Of a stretch of DNA of 64,000 bases, positions 18,814 to 27,962 are shown one piece after another. The notes beneath the pieces are model-generated. The model was not told where the DNA came from. It did not search any database and saw only the letters and a program-made list of their open reading frames with translations. Location of the stretch: positions 3,038,001 through 3,102,000 of the forward strand of contig JAZGVH010000002.1 of assembly GCA_039889245.1 (NCBI GenBank), written 5' to 3'. The position numbers were made by a program, and so were the translations under genes. The first letter of the stretch is position 1. Every line of letters begins with the position of its first letter. The stretch comes from Dermatophilaceae bacterium Soc4.6 (lineage in GTDB: Bacteria > Actinomycetota > Actinomycetes > Actinomycetales > Dermatophilaceae).

Positions 18814-20521
18814 CGTGAGCCGCGAGTCGCCCTACCCCGGCCTGCACCTGCCGCGACGTCTCGGCGCTGCGGCACCGGGGTGGACGCGCAGCGCCGACGT
18901 CGTCGTCGTCGGCTCCGGCATCGCCGGCCTGACCACCGCGCTGCGGCTGCGCACCCACGTCGACCGGGTGCTGCTCGTCACCAAGACCACCCTCGACGAG
19001 GGGTCGACCGCGTGGGCCCAGGGTGGCATCGCCGCGGCGATGGACCCGGGCGACTCGCCCGAGGAGCACCTGCAGGACACGCTCGTCGCGGGCGTCGGCA
19101 TCTGCGACGTCGAAGCCGTGACCGCGCTCGTGCGCGAGGGGCCGCAGCGGGTGCGCGAGCTCGTGGCGGTGGGAGCGGAGTTCGACCGCGGCCCCGACGG
19201 CGAGATCCTGCTGACCCGCGAGGGCGGGCACCACCGCGACCGCATCGCGCACGCCGGTGGTGACGCGACGGGCCGCGAGATCAGCCGCGCCCTCATCGCC
19301 GCGCTCCAGGCGGTGCAGGACGACCCCGGCATCGAGGTGATCGAGCACGCCCTCGTCGTCGACCTGCTGCAGGACGACGTCGGCGCCGTGTGCGGGGTGA
19401 CCCTGCACGTCATCGGCGAGGGGCAGGCCGACGGCGTCGGTGCCGCCCACGCGCGGGCCGTCGTGCTCGCCACCGGTGGGCTGGGCCAGATCTACCAGGC
19501 GACGACCAACCCCTCGGTCTCCACCGGCGACGGCATGGCCGTGGCGCTACGGGCTGGCGCCGTCATCGCCGACCTCGAGTTCGTGCAGTTCCACCCGACG
19601 GTGCTGTGGCTCGGTGTCGACGCTGGCGGCCAGCAGCCCCTGATCTCCGAGGCGGTGCGCGGTGAGGGTGCGGTCCTCGTCGACGCCGGCGGGGTGCGCT
19701 TCATGCAGGGCGTGCACCCGATGGCCGACCTCGCCCCGCGTGACGTCGTGGCCCGGGCGATCGTCGCGCGGATGCGCGAGACCGGCACCGACCACGTCTT
19801 CCTCGACGCGCGTCACCTGGGGGCCGACTTCCTCGAGAAGCGCTTCCCGTCGATCCTGGCCAGCTGCCGCTCGCACGGGATCGACCCGGTCACCGACCTG
19901 ATGCCCGTCGCCCCGGCGCAGCACTACGCCAGCGGGGGGGTGCGGGTCGACCTCGACGGCCGCTCGTCCCTCGTCGGTCTCTACGCCTGCGGCGAGTGCT
20001 CGTGCAGCGGTGTGCACGGGGCCAACCGGCTGGCGTCCAACTCCTTGCTCGAAGGCCTCGTCTTCGCCCACCGCATCGCCGACGACATCAGCAAGCGGCT
20101 CGCGGCGGGCGAGCTGCCGCAACGCGTTCCGGTCGCGCCGGGAGATGACACCGTGCTGCTGCGCGGTCGTCACCGCCGCGTCGTGCAGCGGGCCATGACC
20201 GCCGGGTCAGGTGTCGTGCGCACGGCAGAGTCGACGGCCCGGACCGGTCGCGAGCTGGCCGTGCTGGCTGCTGACCCCGACGGCCGCAAGGCGGGCCCGA
20301 AGTCCTGGCAGACCACCAACCTGCTCCACCTCGGCCAGCTGCTCACCCACCACGCCTGGCTGCGTGAGGAGACCCGTGGTGGTCACGTGCGCGGCGACTT
20401 CGCGGGCCGCGACGACGAGCAGTGGCGCGGTCACCTGCTCTCCGTCCGACGCCCCGACGGCTCGGTCGAGACGACCTTCGAGGCCACGGCCGACCAGCAA
20501 CTGGAGCTGCCGGCTACCTGA
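18806..20521 (+). CDS. nadB: L-aspartate oxidase
   Basis: 571 residues. FAD-binding [16 protein letters not shown] at the N terminus, [35 protein letters not shown] and [16 protein letters not shown] match NadB. The enzyme makes iminoaspartate, which NadA condenses to quinolinate. GTG 18806 overlaps the panC stop; a second in-frame GTG at 18815, right after that stop, is also possible. nadC follows after 284 bp; nadA is absent from the window. Confidence 0.95.
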   Translation: MADVSRESPYPGLHLPRRLGAAAPGWTRSADVVVVGSGIAGLTTALRLRTHVDRVLLVTKTTLDEGSTAWAQGGIAAAMDPGDSPEEHLQDTLVAGVGICDVEAVTALVREGPQRVRELVAVGAEFDRGPDGEILLTREGGHHRDRIAHAGGDATGREISRALIAALQAVQDDPGIEVIEHALVVDLLQDDVGAVCGVTLHVIGEGQADGVGAAHARAVVLATGGLGQIYQATTNPSVSTGDGMAVALRAGAVIADLEFVQFHPTVLWLGVDAGGQQPLISEAVRGEGAVLVDAGGVRFMQGVHPMADLAPRDVVARAIVARMRETGTDHVFLDARHLGADFLEKRFPSILASCRSHGIDPVTDLMPVAPAQHYASGGVRVDLDGRSSLVGLYACGECSCSGVHGANRLASNSLLEGLVFAHRIADDISKRLAAGELPQRVPVAPGDDTVLLRGRHRRVVQRAMTAGSGVVRTAESTARTGRELAVLAADPDGRKAGPKSWQTTNLLHLGQLLTHHAWLREETRGGHVRGDFAGRDDEQWRGHLLSVRRPDGSVETTFEATADQQLELPAT

Positions 20522-20561
20522 GGTTCCGATGGCGCCACTGGTCCTGACGACACCCCACTGT

Positions 20562-20594
20562 CCGGTATGCCGCCCCGGCCGAGCGGCATACCGG
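20562..20594. promoter_or_regulatory. 12-bp perfect inverted repeat between nadB and nadC
   Basis: CCGGTATGCCGC (20562-20573) pairs perfectly with GCGGCATACCGG (20583-20594) around a 9-nt loop. It lies 40 bp after nadB and ~210 bp before nadC. There is no T-run after it, so it is not a classic terminator; a weak terminator, an operator, or a pair of the GTATGCC word common in this window are all possible. The rest of the 20522-20805 gap shows nothing clear. Confidence 0.6.
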
Positions 20595-20805
20595 GCAGGT
20601 GGGTGCAGGAGAGACCACCGGCGCACCCAGCGCCTCGGGCCGGCCGGTGGGTCCGGCCGGCGGCCCCCGAGGTATCGGCCGGGGACGACGGTCGTCGGCC
20701 GAACGAGCAGACCTCACACGAACGCCGACCGGGGGCGCCGACCTCGACCACGCTCAGACGTGGTGTCGCGCCCGGCGGCCTCCGTGCGCGAGGATCGTGC
20801 TCACC

Positions 20806-21720
20806 ATGAGCGACCTCGACACCGACCGCCACCACTTCCCCGCCGCCGACGCCGCCGACCTCGTGCGCCGGGCCCTCGACGAGGACCTCGGGCCCGACCA
20901 CCTCGACGTCACCACCCTCGCGACGATGCCCGCGACCCAGGAGCGCGCCGCCCACGTGGTCGCCCGCGCCGACGGGGTGGTGGCCGGGCTGGCCGTCGTC
21001 GCGGAGACGACGCAGCAGGTCGCCGTCCTGCTCGGTCTGCCGGCCCCGACCGTCGAGCTGCGCGCCGCCGACGGCGACCGCGTGACCCGCGGCGACGTGC
21101 TCGCCGTCGTCACCGGACGCACCCAGGTCGTCCTCGTCGCCGAGCGCACCCTGCTCAACGTGCTCAGCCGCCTCTCCGGGGTCGCCACCCACACCCGCCG
21201 CTGGGCCGACGCACTCCACGGCACGGACGCGATGGTGCTCGACACCCGCAAGACGACCCCCGGGATGCGCCACCTGGAGAAGTACGCGGTGCGCGCCGGG
21301 GGCGGCACCAACAAGCGCATGGGCCTGTATGACGTCGCAATGGTCAAGGACAACCACAAGCTCGCCGCGGGCTCCGTCGCCGCCGCGTATGCCGCGGTGC
21401 GCACCGCCTACCCCGCGGTCGACGTGCAGGTCGAGGTGACGACCGTCGCCGAGGGGCTCGAGGCCTACGAAGCGGGCGCTCGCTTCGTCATGTGCGACAA
21501 CATGGGCGTCGACCTGCTGCGCGAGACGGTCACCGCCCTGCGCTCGCGACCCGAGCGGGTGGAGATCGAGGCCACCGGGGGCCTGACCCTCGACGTCGTG
21601 CGCGACTACGCGCTGACCGGGGTCGACTACCTCAGCGTCGGTGGCCTGACCCACTCCTCACCGATCCTCGACATCGCACTCGACCTCACCCCCGAGGCGG
21701 AGGGCGATGACGGTGCCTGA
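20806..21720 (+). CDS. nadC: Nicotinate-nucleotide pyrophosphorylase (carboxylating)
   Basis: 304 residues. ERTLLNVLSRLSGVAT, DTRKTTPGMRHLEKYAVRAGG-type block, HRMGLYD-like KRMGLYDVAMVKDNH, and GGLTHS near the end are diagnostic of quinolinate phosphoribosyltransferase. It converts quinolinate and PRPP to nicotinate mononucleotide. ATG 20806 gives the family length; the frame is open upstream without similarity. The downstream GNAT gene overlaps its end by 14 bp. Confidence 0.95.
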   Translation: MSDLDTDRHHFPAADAADLVRRALDEDLGPDHLDVTTLATMPATQERAAHVVARADGVVAGLAVVAETTQQVAVLLGLPAPTVELRAADGDRVTRGDVLAVVTGRTQVVLVAERTLLNVLSRLSGVATHTRRWADALHGTDAMVLDTRKTTPGMRHLEKYAVRAGGGTNKRMGLYDVAMVKDNHKLAAGSVAAAYAAVRTAYPAVDVQVEVTTVAEGLEAYEAGARFVMCDNMGVDLLRETVTALRSRPERVEIEATGGLTLDVVRDYALTGVDYLSVGGLTHSSPILDIALDLTPEAEGDDGA

Positions 21721-22297
21721 GCGCTTCGCCACGCGCCTGCTGCTGCCCGGCGACCGCGCTCGCTGGGAGGTCCTGCACCGCGGGTACACCGACTTCTACG
21801 AGGTGGCCACGACCGACGCGCAGCGCGACCGGCTCTGGGGCTGGCTGCGCGCGCACGACTTCGGGCTCGAGGGCCTCGTCGCCGAGCACGAGGGCCGGTT
21901 GGTCGGGATCGCCCACGTGCGCCCCGTGGTCCGGCCCCTGCACGTGCAGGTCGACGGCTGGCTCGACGACCTCTTCGTCGACCCCGACGCCCGGGGGAGC
22001 GGCGTGGCCGCCGCGCTGCTGCACGCCGTACGACGACTCGGCGCGGACCGCGGGTGGTCGGCCGTCCGCTGGGTCACCAGCGAGACCAACGCCCGGGCTC
22101 GGGCCTTCTACGAGCGCGAGGGAGCCGCTGCGCTGGCCTTCGTCACCTACCACGTCCACGTCGAGTCGACCGAGACGGCCCGCCCCCCGGCCGTCTCGGC
22201 CGACCGGCTCGAGCCCCCCACCGACACGACGGCGATGCGCCCGCCGACCCGGGCTGGGCTCGCCGTCGACGAGGGGCCAGCACCAGCCGTCACGTGA
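21707..22297 (+). CDS. GNAT family N-acetyltransferase
   Basis: 196 residues. The acetyl-CoA motif A is recognisable (WLDDLFVDPDARGSGVAAALL), then ETNARARAFYEREG, the usual motif B. The substrate is unknown. ATG 21707 is inside the end of nadC with GGAGG upstream, suggesting coupled translation. The C-terminal ~35 residues are Pro/Thr-rich and outside the fold. The stop codon lies in the first TCACGTGA palindrome. Confidence 0.85.
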   Translation: MTVPERFATRLLLPGDRARWEVLHRGYTDFYEVATTDAQRDRLWGWLRAHDFGLEGLVAEHEGRLVGIAHVRPVVRPLHVQVDGWLDDLFVDPDARGSGVAAALLHAVRRLGADRGWSAVRWVTSETNARARAFYEREGAAALAFVTYHVHVESTETARPPAVSADRLEPPTDTTAMRPPTRAGLAVDEGPAPAVT

Positions 22298-22349
22298 AGC
22301 CGGATGCGGGAGATCCGGGGTTCCGTGCCTGATATGCCTTCACGTGAAG
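22290..22349. promoter_or_regulatory. Paired TCACGTGAAG sites upstream of lysS
   Basis: TCACGTGAAG occurs at 22290 and again at 22340, exactly 50 bp apart (about five helical turns). Each contains the palindrome TCACGTGA, and the second is the full 12-bp palindrome CTTCACGTGAAG (22338-22349). The arrangement looks like an operator pair for a dimeric regulator; which one is unknown. Confidence 0.5.
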
Positions 22350-22394
22350 ACATGTGCGCCTGGGGGCTCCCACCGGCCCGGCCCCCATGCTCGG

Positions 22395-22400
22395 TAGCCT
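22395..22400 (+). promoter_or_regulatory. -10 element TAGCCT of lysS
   Basis: TAGCCT fits TANNNT and ends 6 nt before the GTG start at 22407, so the lysS mRNA may be leaderless. No good -35 is visible. Confidence 0.5.
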
Positions 22401-22406
22401 CAAGGG

Positions 22407-24011
22407 GTGACCGACCAGCTCGACGCGGCCCCCGCGCCCACCCCCGCCTCGCCCTCCGCACCTGACTCGCCCGCGTCCGTCTCGCCCGAGCACGACGTGC
22501 CCGAGCAGCTGCGGATCCGCCGCGAGAAGCGGCAGCGGCTGCTCGACGCCGGTCACGCGCCCTACCCCGTCGACGTGTCCCGCACCCACACCCTCGCCGA
22601 CGTGCGCGAGCACTGGGCCCACCTCGAGGCCGGCGAGGAGACGCCCGACGTCGTGACCGTGGCCGGCCGGGTCGTCTTCAGCCGCATCGGCGGCAAGCTC
22701 TGCTTCGCCAGCCTCCAGGAGGGAGTCGGCACGCGCCTGCAGGTGATGGTCAGCGAGGCCGAGGTCGGCGAGCAGGCGCTGACCGACTGGAAGGCCCTGG
22801 TCGACCTCGGCGACCACGTCGCCGTCACCGGCCGCGTCATTGCCAGCCGCAAGGGCGAGCTGTCGGTCCTCGCCATCAGCTGGCAGATGGCGAGCAAGGC
22901 GCTGCGCCCGCTGCCGACCCTGCACAAGGAGCTCTCCGAGGAGGCCCGCGTGCGGCAGCGCTACGCCGACCTGGTCGTGCGCCAGGAGGCCCGCGACATG
23001 GTGCGCCTGCGCGCCCGGGTCAACCGCGCGCTGCGCGACACCCTCGACGCGCAGGGTTACGTCGAGATCGAGACCCCGGTGCTCCAGCTCGTGCACGGCG
23101 GCGCGTCGGCGCGGCCCTTCCGCACGCACCACAACGCCTACGACCAGGCGATGACGCTGCGCATCGCGCTCGAGCTCAACCTCAAGAAGGCCGTCGTCGG
23201 CGGGGTCGACCGGGTCTACGAGATGGGGCGCATCTTCCGCAACGAGGGCGCCGACTCGACGCACAGCCCGGAGTTCACGATGCTCGAGGCCTACCAGGCC
23301 TACGGCGACCAGACCTCCATCGCCGCACTGATCCGCGACCTCTACCTCGCCGTCGCCGACCGCCTCGGCAGCCGTCGGGTCGAGACCCCGGCGGGCACCG
23401 TCGACCTCGGCGGCGAGTGGCGCTGGCTGCCCGTCTACGAGGGCATCAGCGCGGCCGTCGGGGCGACCGTCACCCTCGAGACCCCCGAAGCAGACCTGCG
23501 CCGGTACGCCGCGGAGCACGGTGTCGCGCTCGACCCCGACTGGGGCGCCGAGAAGGTGGCCCTCGAGCTGCTCGGCGAGCTGGTCGAGCCCGGTCTGCTG
23601 CAGCCGACCTTCCTGTGCGACTACCCGGCGTCGGCGCAGCCACTGGCCCGCCCGCACCGCAGCGAGCCCGGCCTCATCGAGGCGTGGGACCTCGTCATCG
23701 GTGGGGTGGAGCGGGGCACCGGCTTCTCCGAGCTCGTCGACCCGGTGGTCCAGCGCCAGGTGCTCGAGGCGCAGTCACTGCTGGCGGCCGGCGGCGACGC
23801 CGAGGCGATGCAGGTCGACGAGGACTTCCTGGCGGCGCTGGAGTTCGGGGCTCCCCCGATGGGTGGGCTCGGTCTGGGCATCGACCGGCTGGTCATGCTC
23901 TTCACCGGTGCCAACATCCGCGAGACCATTCTCTTTCCGCTGCTCAAGCCGCTCCCGGCCACTGGTCGCGCACCGGGCACGTCGGTCCCCCTCGACACGG
24001 ACGAGAGCTGA
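22407..24011 (+). CDS. lysS: Lysyl-tRNA synthetase, class II
   Basis: 534 residues. An OB-fold anticodon domain (about 85-185; VAGRVVFSRIGGKLCFASL) is followed by the class II core with motif 2 (YEMGRIFRNEGADSTHSPEF) and motif 3 (GLGLGIDRLVMLFTG). It charges tRNA-Lys. A ~30-residue Pro/Ala-rich N-terminal extension precedes the domain. GTG 22407 is supported by the -10 at 22395. A small membrane protein gene follows after 5 bp. Confidence 0.96.
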   Translation: MTDQLDAAPAPTPASPSAPDSPASVSPEHDVPEQLRIRREKRQRLLDAGHAPYPVDVSRTHTLADVREHWAHLEAGEETPDVVTVAGRVVFSRIGGKLCFASLQEGVGTRLQVMVSEAEVGEQALTDWKALVDLGDHVAVTGRVIASRKGELSVLAISWQMASKALRPLPTLHKELSEEARVRQRYADLVVRQEARDMVRLRARVNRALRDTLDAQGYVEIETPVLQLVHGGASARPFRTHHNAYDQAMTLRIALELNLKKAVVGGVDRVYEMGRIFRNEGADSTHSPEFTMLEAYQAYGDQTSIAALIRDLYLAVADRLGSRRVETPAGTVDLGGEWRWLPVYEGISAAVGATVTLETPEADLRRYAAEHGVALDPDWGAEKVALELLGELVEPGLLQPTFLCDYPASAQPLARPHRSEPGLIEAWDLVIGGVERGTGFSELVDPVVQRQVLEAQSLLAAGGDAEAMQVDEDFLAALEFGAPPMGGLGLGIDRLVMLFTGANIRETILFPLLKPLPATGRAPGTSVPLDTDES

Positions 24012-24016
24012 TTCCC

Positions 24017-24226
24017 GTGTGGGACGCCGTCTTTCCTTATCTCGCCGCGCTGTTGCCCACTGTCGCCGTCTCCGTGCTGTTCTTCTACATCATCAAGTAC
24101 ATCCTCGAGGGTGACCGCCGCGAGCGCCTGGCCCAGTCGAAGTGGGAGCGCGAGCACATCACGCCGCCGCCCTCGCCTGTTGAGCAGTCCGGCGGGCAGA
24201 ATCCGCCCGAGAACACCGATGGCTAA
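24017..24226 (+). CDS. Small single-pass membrane protein downstream of lysS
   Basis: 69 residues. One transmembrane helix (about 7-28) is followed by a charged segment EGDRRERLAQSKWEREH and a Pro/Gln tail. GTG 24017 lies 5 bp after the lysS stop. Small membrane proteins of this shape commonly follow lysS in actinobacteria; the function is unknown. Confidence 0.7.
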   Translation: MWDAVFPYLAALLPTVAVSVLFFYIIKYILEGDRRERLAQSKWEREHITPPPSPVEQSGGQNPPENTDG

Positions 24227-24314
24227 TTCGACGTCTTTGCCCTCTGGTTGCTACGCTCTTTTCATATCTCCCGACAGGGGGTCTGCTCGGGTATGACTGG
24301 AAAGAGGATCAACA

Positions 24315-24653
24315 ATGGCTCAGCGTGTGCAGGTCGTCCTCGAGGACGATGTCGATGGGGGCGACGCCTCTGAGACCGTGCTCTTCGGGCTCGACGGCGT
24401 GAGCTACGAGATCGACCTCAACGACACCAACGCCTCCGCTCTGCGCGAGGCCCTCGCGACGTGGGTCGGCCACGCCCGTCGCAGCGGCGGTCGCCGCACC
24501 ACTGGGCGCAAGGCCGCCGCTCCGGGCAGCTCGCCTAAGCGCAACGACCTCTCCGAGGTGCGTGAGTGGGCCCGCAAGAACGGCCACACCGTCAGCGAGC
24601 GGGGCCGCGTCTCGGCCGCCGTGCAAGAGGCCTACGACCAGGCTCACGGCTGA
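24315..24653 (+). CDS. lsr2: Lsr2 family nucleoid-associated protein
   Basis: 112 residues. N-terminal dimerisation domain (MAQRVQVVLEDDVDG, then SYEIDLNDTNASALREAL), a basic linker (GGRRTTGRKAA), and a C-terminal DNA-binding domain with the AT-hook-like RGR in SERGRVSAAV. Lsr2 coats AT-rich DNA and silences acquired genes. The upstream gap from 24227 is unusually AT-rich and probably holds its promoter; GGAAAGAGG precedes ATG 24315. A strong terminator follows. Confidence 0.95.
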   Translation: MAQRVQVVLEDDVDGGDASETVLFGLDGVSYEIDLNDTNASALREALATWVGHARRSGGRRTTGRKAAAPGSSPKRNDLSEVREWARKNGHTVSERGRVSAAVQEAYDQAHG

Positions 24654-24680
24654 CGCCGGCCCTCACGGCCGAATTACCCG

Positions 24681-24717
24681 GCGGGCGCTTTCTCTTTCTG
24701 GAGGAGAAGGCGCCCGC
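24681..24717. terminator. Bidirectional terminator between lsr2 and the ligD polymerase gene
   Basis: GCGGGCGCTTTCTC pairs with GAGAAGGCGCCCGC (24704-24717) with one mismatch, around a 9-nt loop. It sits between two convergent genes. Confidence 0.75.
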
Positions 24718-24757
24718 TGCGTGTGACGGATTCGGTCGTCGTGTCGTCCGACGGACG

Positions 24758-25681
24758 TCACCGCAAAAGCGGCGACGCGAGGTCTCCGTGGGTCTCCAGC
24801 CGTCCCGGGACCTCGTCCATGAGTACCTGCTCGAATCGGCCGCCGTCGGCGCCGCTCTCGACCTCGTCCCACGTGCGTGGTGTCGCCGCATAGGGCGCGG
24901 CCTTTCCCCGGAGTGAGTAGGGCGAAATCGTCGTCTTCGCTGCGGTGTTCTGGCTCCAGTCGAGCAACACCTTTCCCGGGCGGAGCGACTTCGTCATCTT
25001 CCACACCACGAGGTCGGGGTGCGCCTTCGTCATGTCCTGGGCCAGCGACTGCGCGAGGGCGCGGATGTCGTCGGCGGAGTGCTGACCCGGCAGGGCGGCA
25101 TACACCTGCATGCCCTTGCTGCCGCTCGTGACGGGCACGAGACGGGTCAGGCCCATGGCCTGCAGGTGCGGCCGGACCCACAGGGCGATCCGGGCGCACT
25201 CGGCGAGCCCGGCGCCGCTGCCCGGGTCGAGGTCGATCACCAGGCGGTCGGGCGGCTGCGGTGCGCCGTCGTCGTCGACCTGCCACTGGTGCACGTGCAG
25301 CTCGAGCGAGGCGAGGTTGACCAGGTAGGTGAGGGCGGCCAGGTCGGTCACGAGGGGGTAGGTCACGGTGTCGCGCTCGGGGTGAGCGTCGGGGTCGCGG
25401 CCGTGGCTCGAGAGGGTGACCCGCGGCAGCCAGGAGGGCGCGCCCGAGGGCAAATTCTTCTCGAAGAACATCGGCCCCTCGACGCCGTGGGGCCACCGGA
25501 TGCGGGTCACCGGCCGCAGCGCGAGATGGGCCATCAGCACGTCGGCGACCTGTGCGTAGTAGCTGAGCACCTCGCCCTTGGTCGTCTCCGTGGCGGGATA
25601 CATGAGCTTGTCGAGGTTGCTGACCGCGAGGCGTCGGCCGGCGACCTCGACGGTGACCTTCTGCGCGGGGGTCTCAGGCAC
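24758..25681 (-). CDS. LigD-type NHEJ polymerase domain protein (archaeo-eukaryotic primase fold)
   Basis: 307 residues, matching the stand-alone polymerase domain of LigD: KLMYPATETTKGEVLSYY, RWPHGVEGPMFFEKN, the catalytic DLDPG, and SGSKGMQVYAAL. The domain fills gaps and adds ribonucleotides at double-strand breaks. It is a separate protein here, not fused to ligase or nuclease. GTG 25681 overlaps the stop of the upstream ligase gene, so both are probably one transcript. Confidence 0.9.
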   Translation of the reverse strand: MPETPAQKVTVEVAGRRLAVSNLDKLMYPATETTKGEVLSYYAQVADVLMAHLALRPVTRIRWPHGVEGPMFFEKNLPSGAPSWLPRVTLSSHGRDPDAHPERDTVTYPLVTDLAALTYLVNLASLELHVHQWQVDDDGAPQPPDRLVIDLDPGSGAGLAECARIALWVRPHLQAMGLTRLVPVTSGSKGMQVYAALPGQHSADDIRALAQSLAQDMTKAHPDLVVWKMTKSLRPGKVLLDWSQNTAAKTTISPYSLRGKAAPYAATPRTWDEVESGADGGRFEQVLMDEVPGRLETHGDLASPLLR

Positions 25682-26669
25682 GGCGCAGCCCCTCGAGCAC
25701 GTCAGTGGCGTCGACGTCGGCGGCGGTCAGGTCGCCGCGCAGGCCCCGGTAGGCGGGCTGGCGCAGTCGCGGCTGCGTCGTCAGACCCAACGCCATGACC
25801 TCGCAGACGAGGACGGGCTCGACCCACGTCGCGCCGACGACGTCCTCGCGGGGGAGCGCAGCGTCGAAGGGGGAGGTCTCGCGGGTGAGCGGGGCGAGGT
25901 CGCGGGCCAGCGTCTCACCGGCTCGACCGGCGATGCCGCTGCCGACCTTGCCGAGGAAGACCAGCCCGTCCGGCCCCGGCACCCCGACGTGCACGGAGCC
26001 GAGTCGGGGGCTGCCCTGCGGGCTGTCCTTCTGCGGCATCCACCCGCCGATGACGAGCGACACCGAGGTGCGGTGCGGCAGCTTGAGCCAGTCGTCGCTG
26101 CGCACCCCCGGCCGGTACGGCGCCCCGCGGCGCTTGCTCACGACCCCCTCCAGCCCTTGCTCCAGCGTGGCGCCGAGCAGCAGCTCGCCGTCGGGGAAGG
26201 TGGGGGGCACCTGCCAGTGCGCGCCGCCCAGCTCGAGCCGCTCGAGCGTGGCCCGACGGTCGTCCCACGGGCGCTGGATGAGGTCGACACCGTAGAGGCG
26301 GAGCAGGTCGAAGGCCATGAAGGTGACCGGGGCCCGGGCCGCCAGTGGCGCCGCCCGCCGGGCGCTCGTGACGTGGATGCGCTCGGCGAGCGCCTGGAAC
26401 GACGGGGCCCCGTCGACCAGCAGGACGACCTCGCCGTCGAGCAGCATGTCGTCGAAGGTCTGCGTCAGCCCGGCCAGCTCGGGGAAGGCGACCGTGACGT
26501 CGCGCTCGGTGCGGGTCGTCAGCCGTAGCCGCGGTGTGTCGTCGTCGCGGGTGACGTCGACGAGCAGCCGGATGCCGTCCCACTTCACCTCGTGCACCCA
26601 CGCATCCCCGGCGGGGACCCGTCTGGTGGGTGAGGCGAGCATCGGGCGCACGACCCCATCCTCGCGCAC
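25674..26669 (-). CDS. ATP-dependent DNA ligase, LigC/LigD ligase-domain type
   Basis: 331 residues. The adenylated lysine motif is EVKWDGIR (about 27-34), followed by LLDGEVV, DLLRLYG, EGVVSKR and DWLKLPH of the nucleotidyltransferase core, and a C-terminal OB-fold. With Ku and the polymerase it would seal NHEJ breaks. The start is uncertain: GTG 26669, or GTG 26651 (VRPMLASP) which has GAGGAT 6 nt upstream. No phosphoesterase domain is present in either ligase or polymerase. Confidence 0.88.
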   Translation of the reverse strand: MREDGVVRPMLASPTRRVPAGDAWVHEVKWDGIRLLVDVTRDDDTPRLRLTTRTERDVTVAFPELAGLTQTFDDMLLDGEVVLLVDGAPSFQALAERIHVTSARRAAPLAARAPVTFMAFDLLRLYGVDLIQRPWDDRRATLERLELGGAHWQVPPTFPDGELLLGATLEQGLEGVVSKRRGAPYRPGVRSDDWLKLPHRTSVSLVIGGWMPQKDSPQGSPRLGSVHVGVPGPDGLVFLGKVGSGIAGRAGETLARDLAPLTRETSPFDAALPREDVVGATWVEPVLVCEVMALGLTTQPRLRQPAYRGLRGDLTAADVDATDVLEGLRRA

Positions 26670-26693
26670 GCGCCTCCCCTCGCCCCGTCCCGC

Positions 26694-27536
26694 TCACCCC
26701 GCCGCACGACGCCTCGCCCGCTGTGCCGCCGCCGGCGACCCGGGGGTCGGGGCGAACCACCAGACCAGTCCCGACTGCGCGCAGGTCCACGCGTTGTTGA
26801 CCAGCCAGTAGGCGACCAGCCCCGCGGGCACGACCCACGCCGTGACGAGCACACCCGCCGCCCCGAGCCACGGCATCAGGCGCTGCGTCGTGGCCATCAC
26901 CTGCGGGGCGTCGGTGAGGTCGGTCATCGGGAGCACGAAGAGGTGCTGGGTCACCAGCGAGAGCAGCGCGGCGCCGAGTGCGGCCCCGAGCAGCACGAGC
27001 GCGGCCGGTCCGCCCGCGGCCAGCGTGGTGCCGAGGTGACTGGTGAGGTGGAGCCCGACCAGCGACGCCGCCGATGCCGACGCGACGAGCGCCGCGTCGA
27101 GGGCCCCGACGCCGTGACCGGCGGCGAGGTCGGAGACGACGCGGTAGACGGCGTAGAGCAGGGGCAGCTGCAGCAGGGCCGGGGCCAGGCCCCAGGACGA
27201 GACGCCGTGCTCGGTGTGCACCCGCTTCTGCTCGGCGCGCAGGGTGGTGAGCCGCTCACGGTCGCGGGTGCCGGCATACCGGCTGCGCAGCTCGCGCAGG
27301 TGGGGAGCCGCGTGGGCCCGGGCGTGGGCCGCGCGCACCCCGTAGACGGTGACGGGCAGCAGGGCGGTGCGCACGGCGATCACCAGCAGGGCGATCGCGA
27401 GCAGCCAGGCACCGCCCGATCCGGGGCTCAGGCCGATCGAGCCGGCGAGGTCGTGGGCGGCCGCGAGGACCGCGGCGACCGCGGTGGTGACGGGGGACAG
27501 CAGGGACTCCAGGGACTCCAGGGACAGGACAGGCAT
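26694..27536 (-). CDS. YidC/Oxa1-family membrane insertase paralogue
   Basis: 280 residues with about five hydrophobic segments. The YidC core pattern is visible: a cytosolic coiled segment (HLRELRSRYAGTRDRERLTTLRAEQKRVHTEHGV), LAPALLQLPLLYAVYRV, and a last helix ending AYWLVNNAWTCAQSGL. YidC helps insert membrane proteins. The canonical copy is normally next to rnpA-dnaA, so this is likely a second, divergent copy. The N terminus has three SLE-like repeats. It follows the small DUF6412-like membrane gene on the same strand. Confidence 0.82.
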   Translation of the reverse strand: MPVLSLESLESLLSPVTTAVAAVLAAAHDLAGSIGLSPGSGGAWLLAIALLVIAVRTALLPVTVYGVRAAHARAHAAPHLRELRSRYAGTRDRERLTTLRAEQKRVHTEHGVSSWGLAPALLQLPLLYAVYRVVSDLAAGHGVGALDAALVASASAASLVGLHLTSHLGTTLAAGGPAALVLLGAALGAALLSLVTQHLFVLPMTDLTDAPQVMATTQRLMPWLGAAGVLVTAWVVPAGLVAYWLVNNAWTCAQSGLVWWFAPTPGSPAAAQRARRRAAG

Positions 27537-27620
27537 GGGTAGGGCTCCTCGGCTCGGCCCGAGCAGGGCCGGTGGGTGGGTCAGGGCGTGGGCCCGGTCG
27601 CCGCGGGTGCGGCGAGCGGG

Positions 27621-27956
27621 TCAGCCCCGACCCGGTGCCCGAGGACGACGGGGGCACCTCGGTGCCGCGACGGCGCACCAGTAGGCCGTCGACGCGGGCA
27701 CGGAGCGCGCGACCCCCGAGGGGTGGAGCGGCGCCGGCAGTGGACGGACGGGCCCTCGATCGGTGCCGGCCCACGCGACGGCGAGCGCGCCCACCGCGGT
27801 CGCGGCGAGCAGCACGGGCAGAGAGCCTGCCTCCGCAACCGAGGCCAGCAGCACGACGAGCGACCCGAGGACCAGCATGGCGAGGGCGGCGACCGCGGCA
27901 CTCGGGTCAGCGGTCGACGAGCGCGACCGCGGGGCACGCCGGGGAGCGTCGCTCAC
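27621..27956 (-). CDS. Small membrane protein (DUF6412-like), unknown
   Basis: 111 residues with two hydrophobic segments (about 20-42 and 46-62) and a Pro/Arg-rich tail containing two Cys. GTG 27956 has GGAGG upstream. It lies 84 bp ahead of the YidC paralogue on the same strand; I recall this pairing in other actinobacteria under the name DUF6412. Function unknown. Confidence 0.6.
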   Translation of the reverse strand: MSDAPRRAPRSRSSTADPSAAVAALAMLVLGSLVVLLASVAEAGSLPVLLAATAVGALAVAWAGTDRGPVRPLPAPLHPSGVARSVPASTAYWCAVAAPRCPRRPRAPGRG

Positions 27957-27962
27957 GATGGC

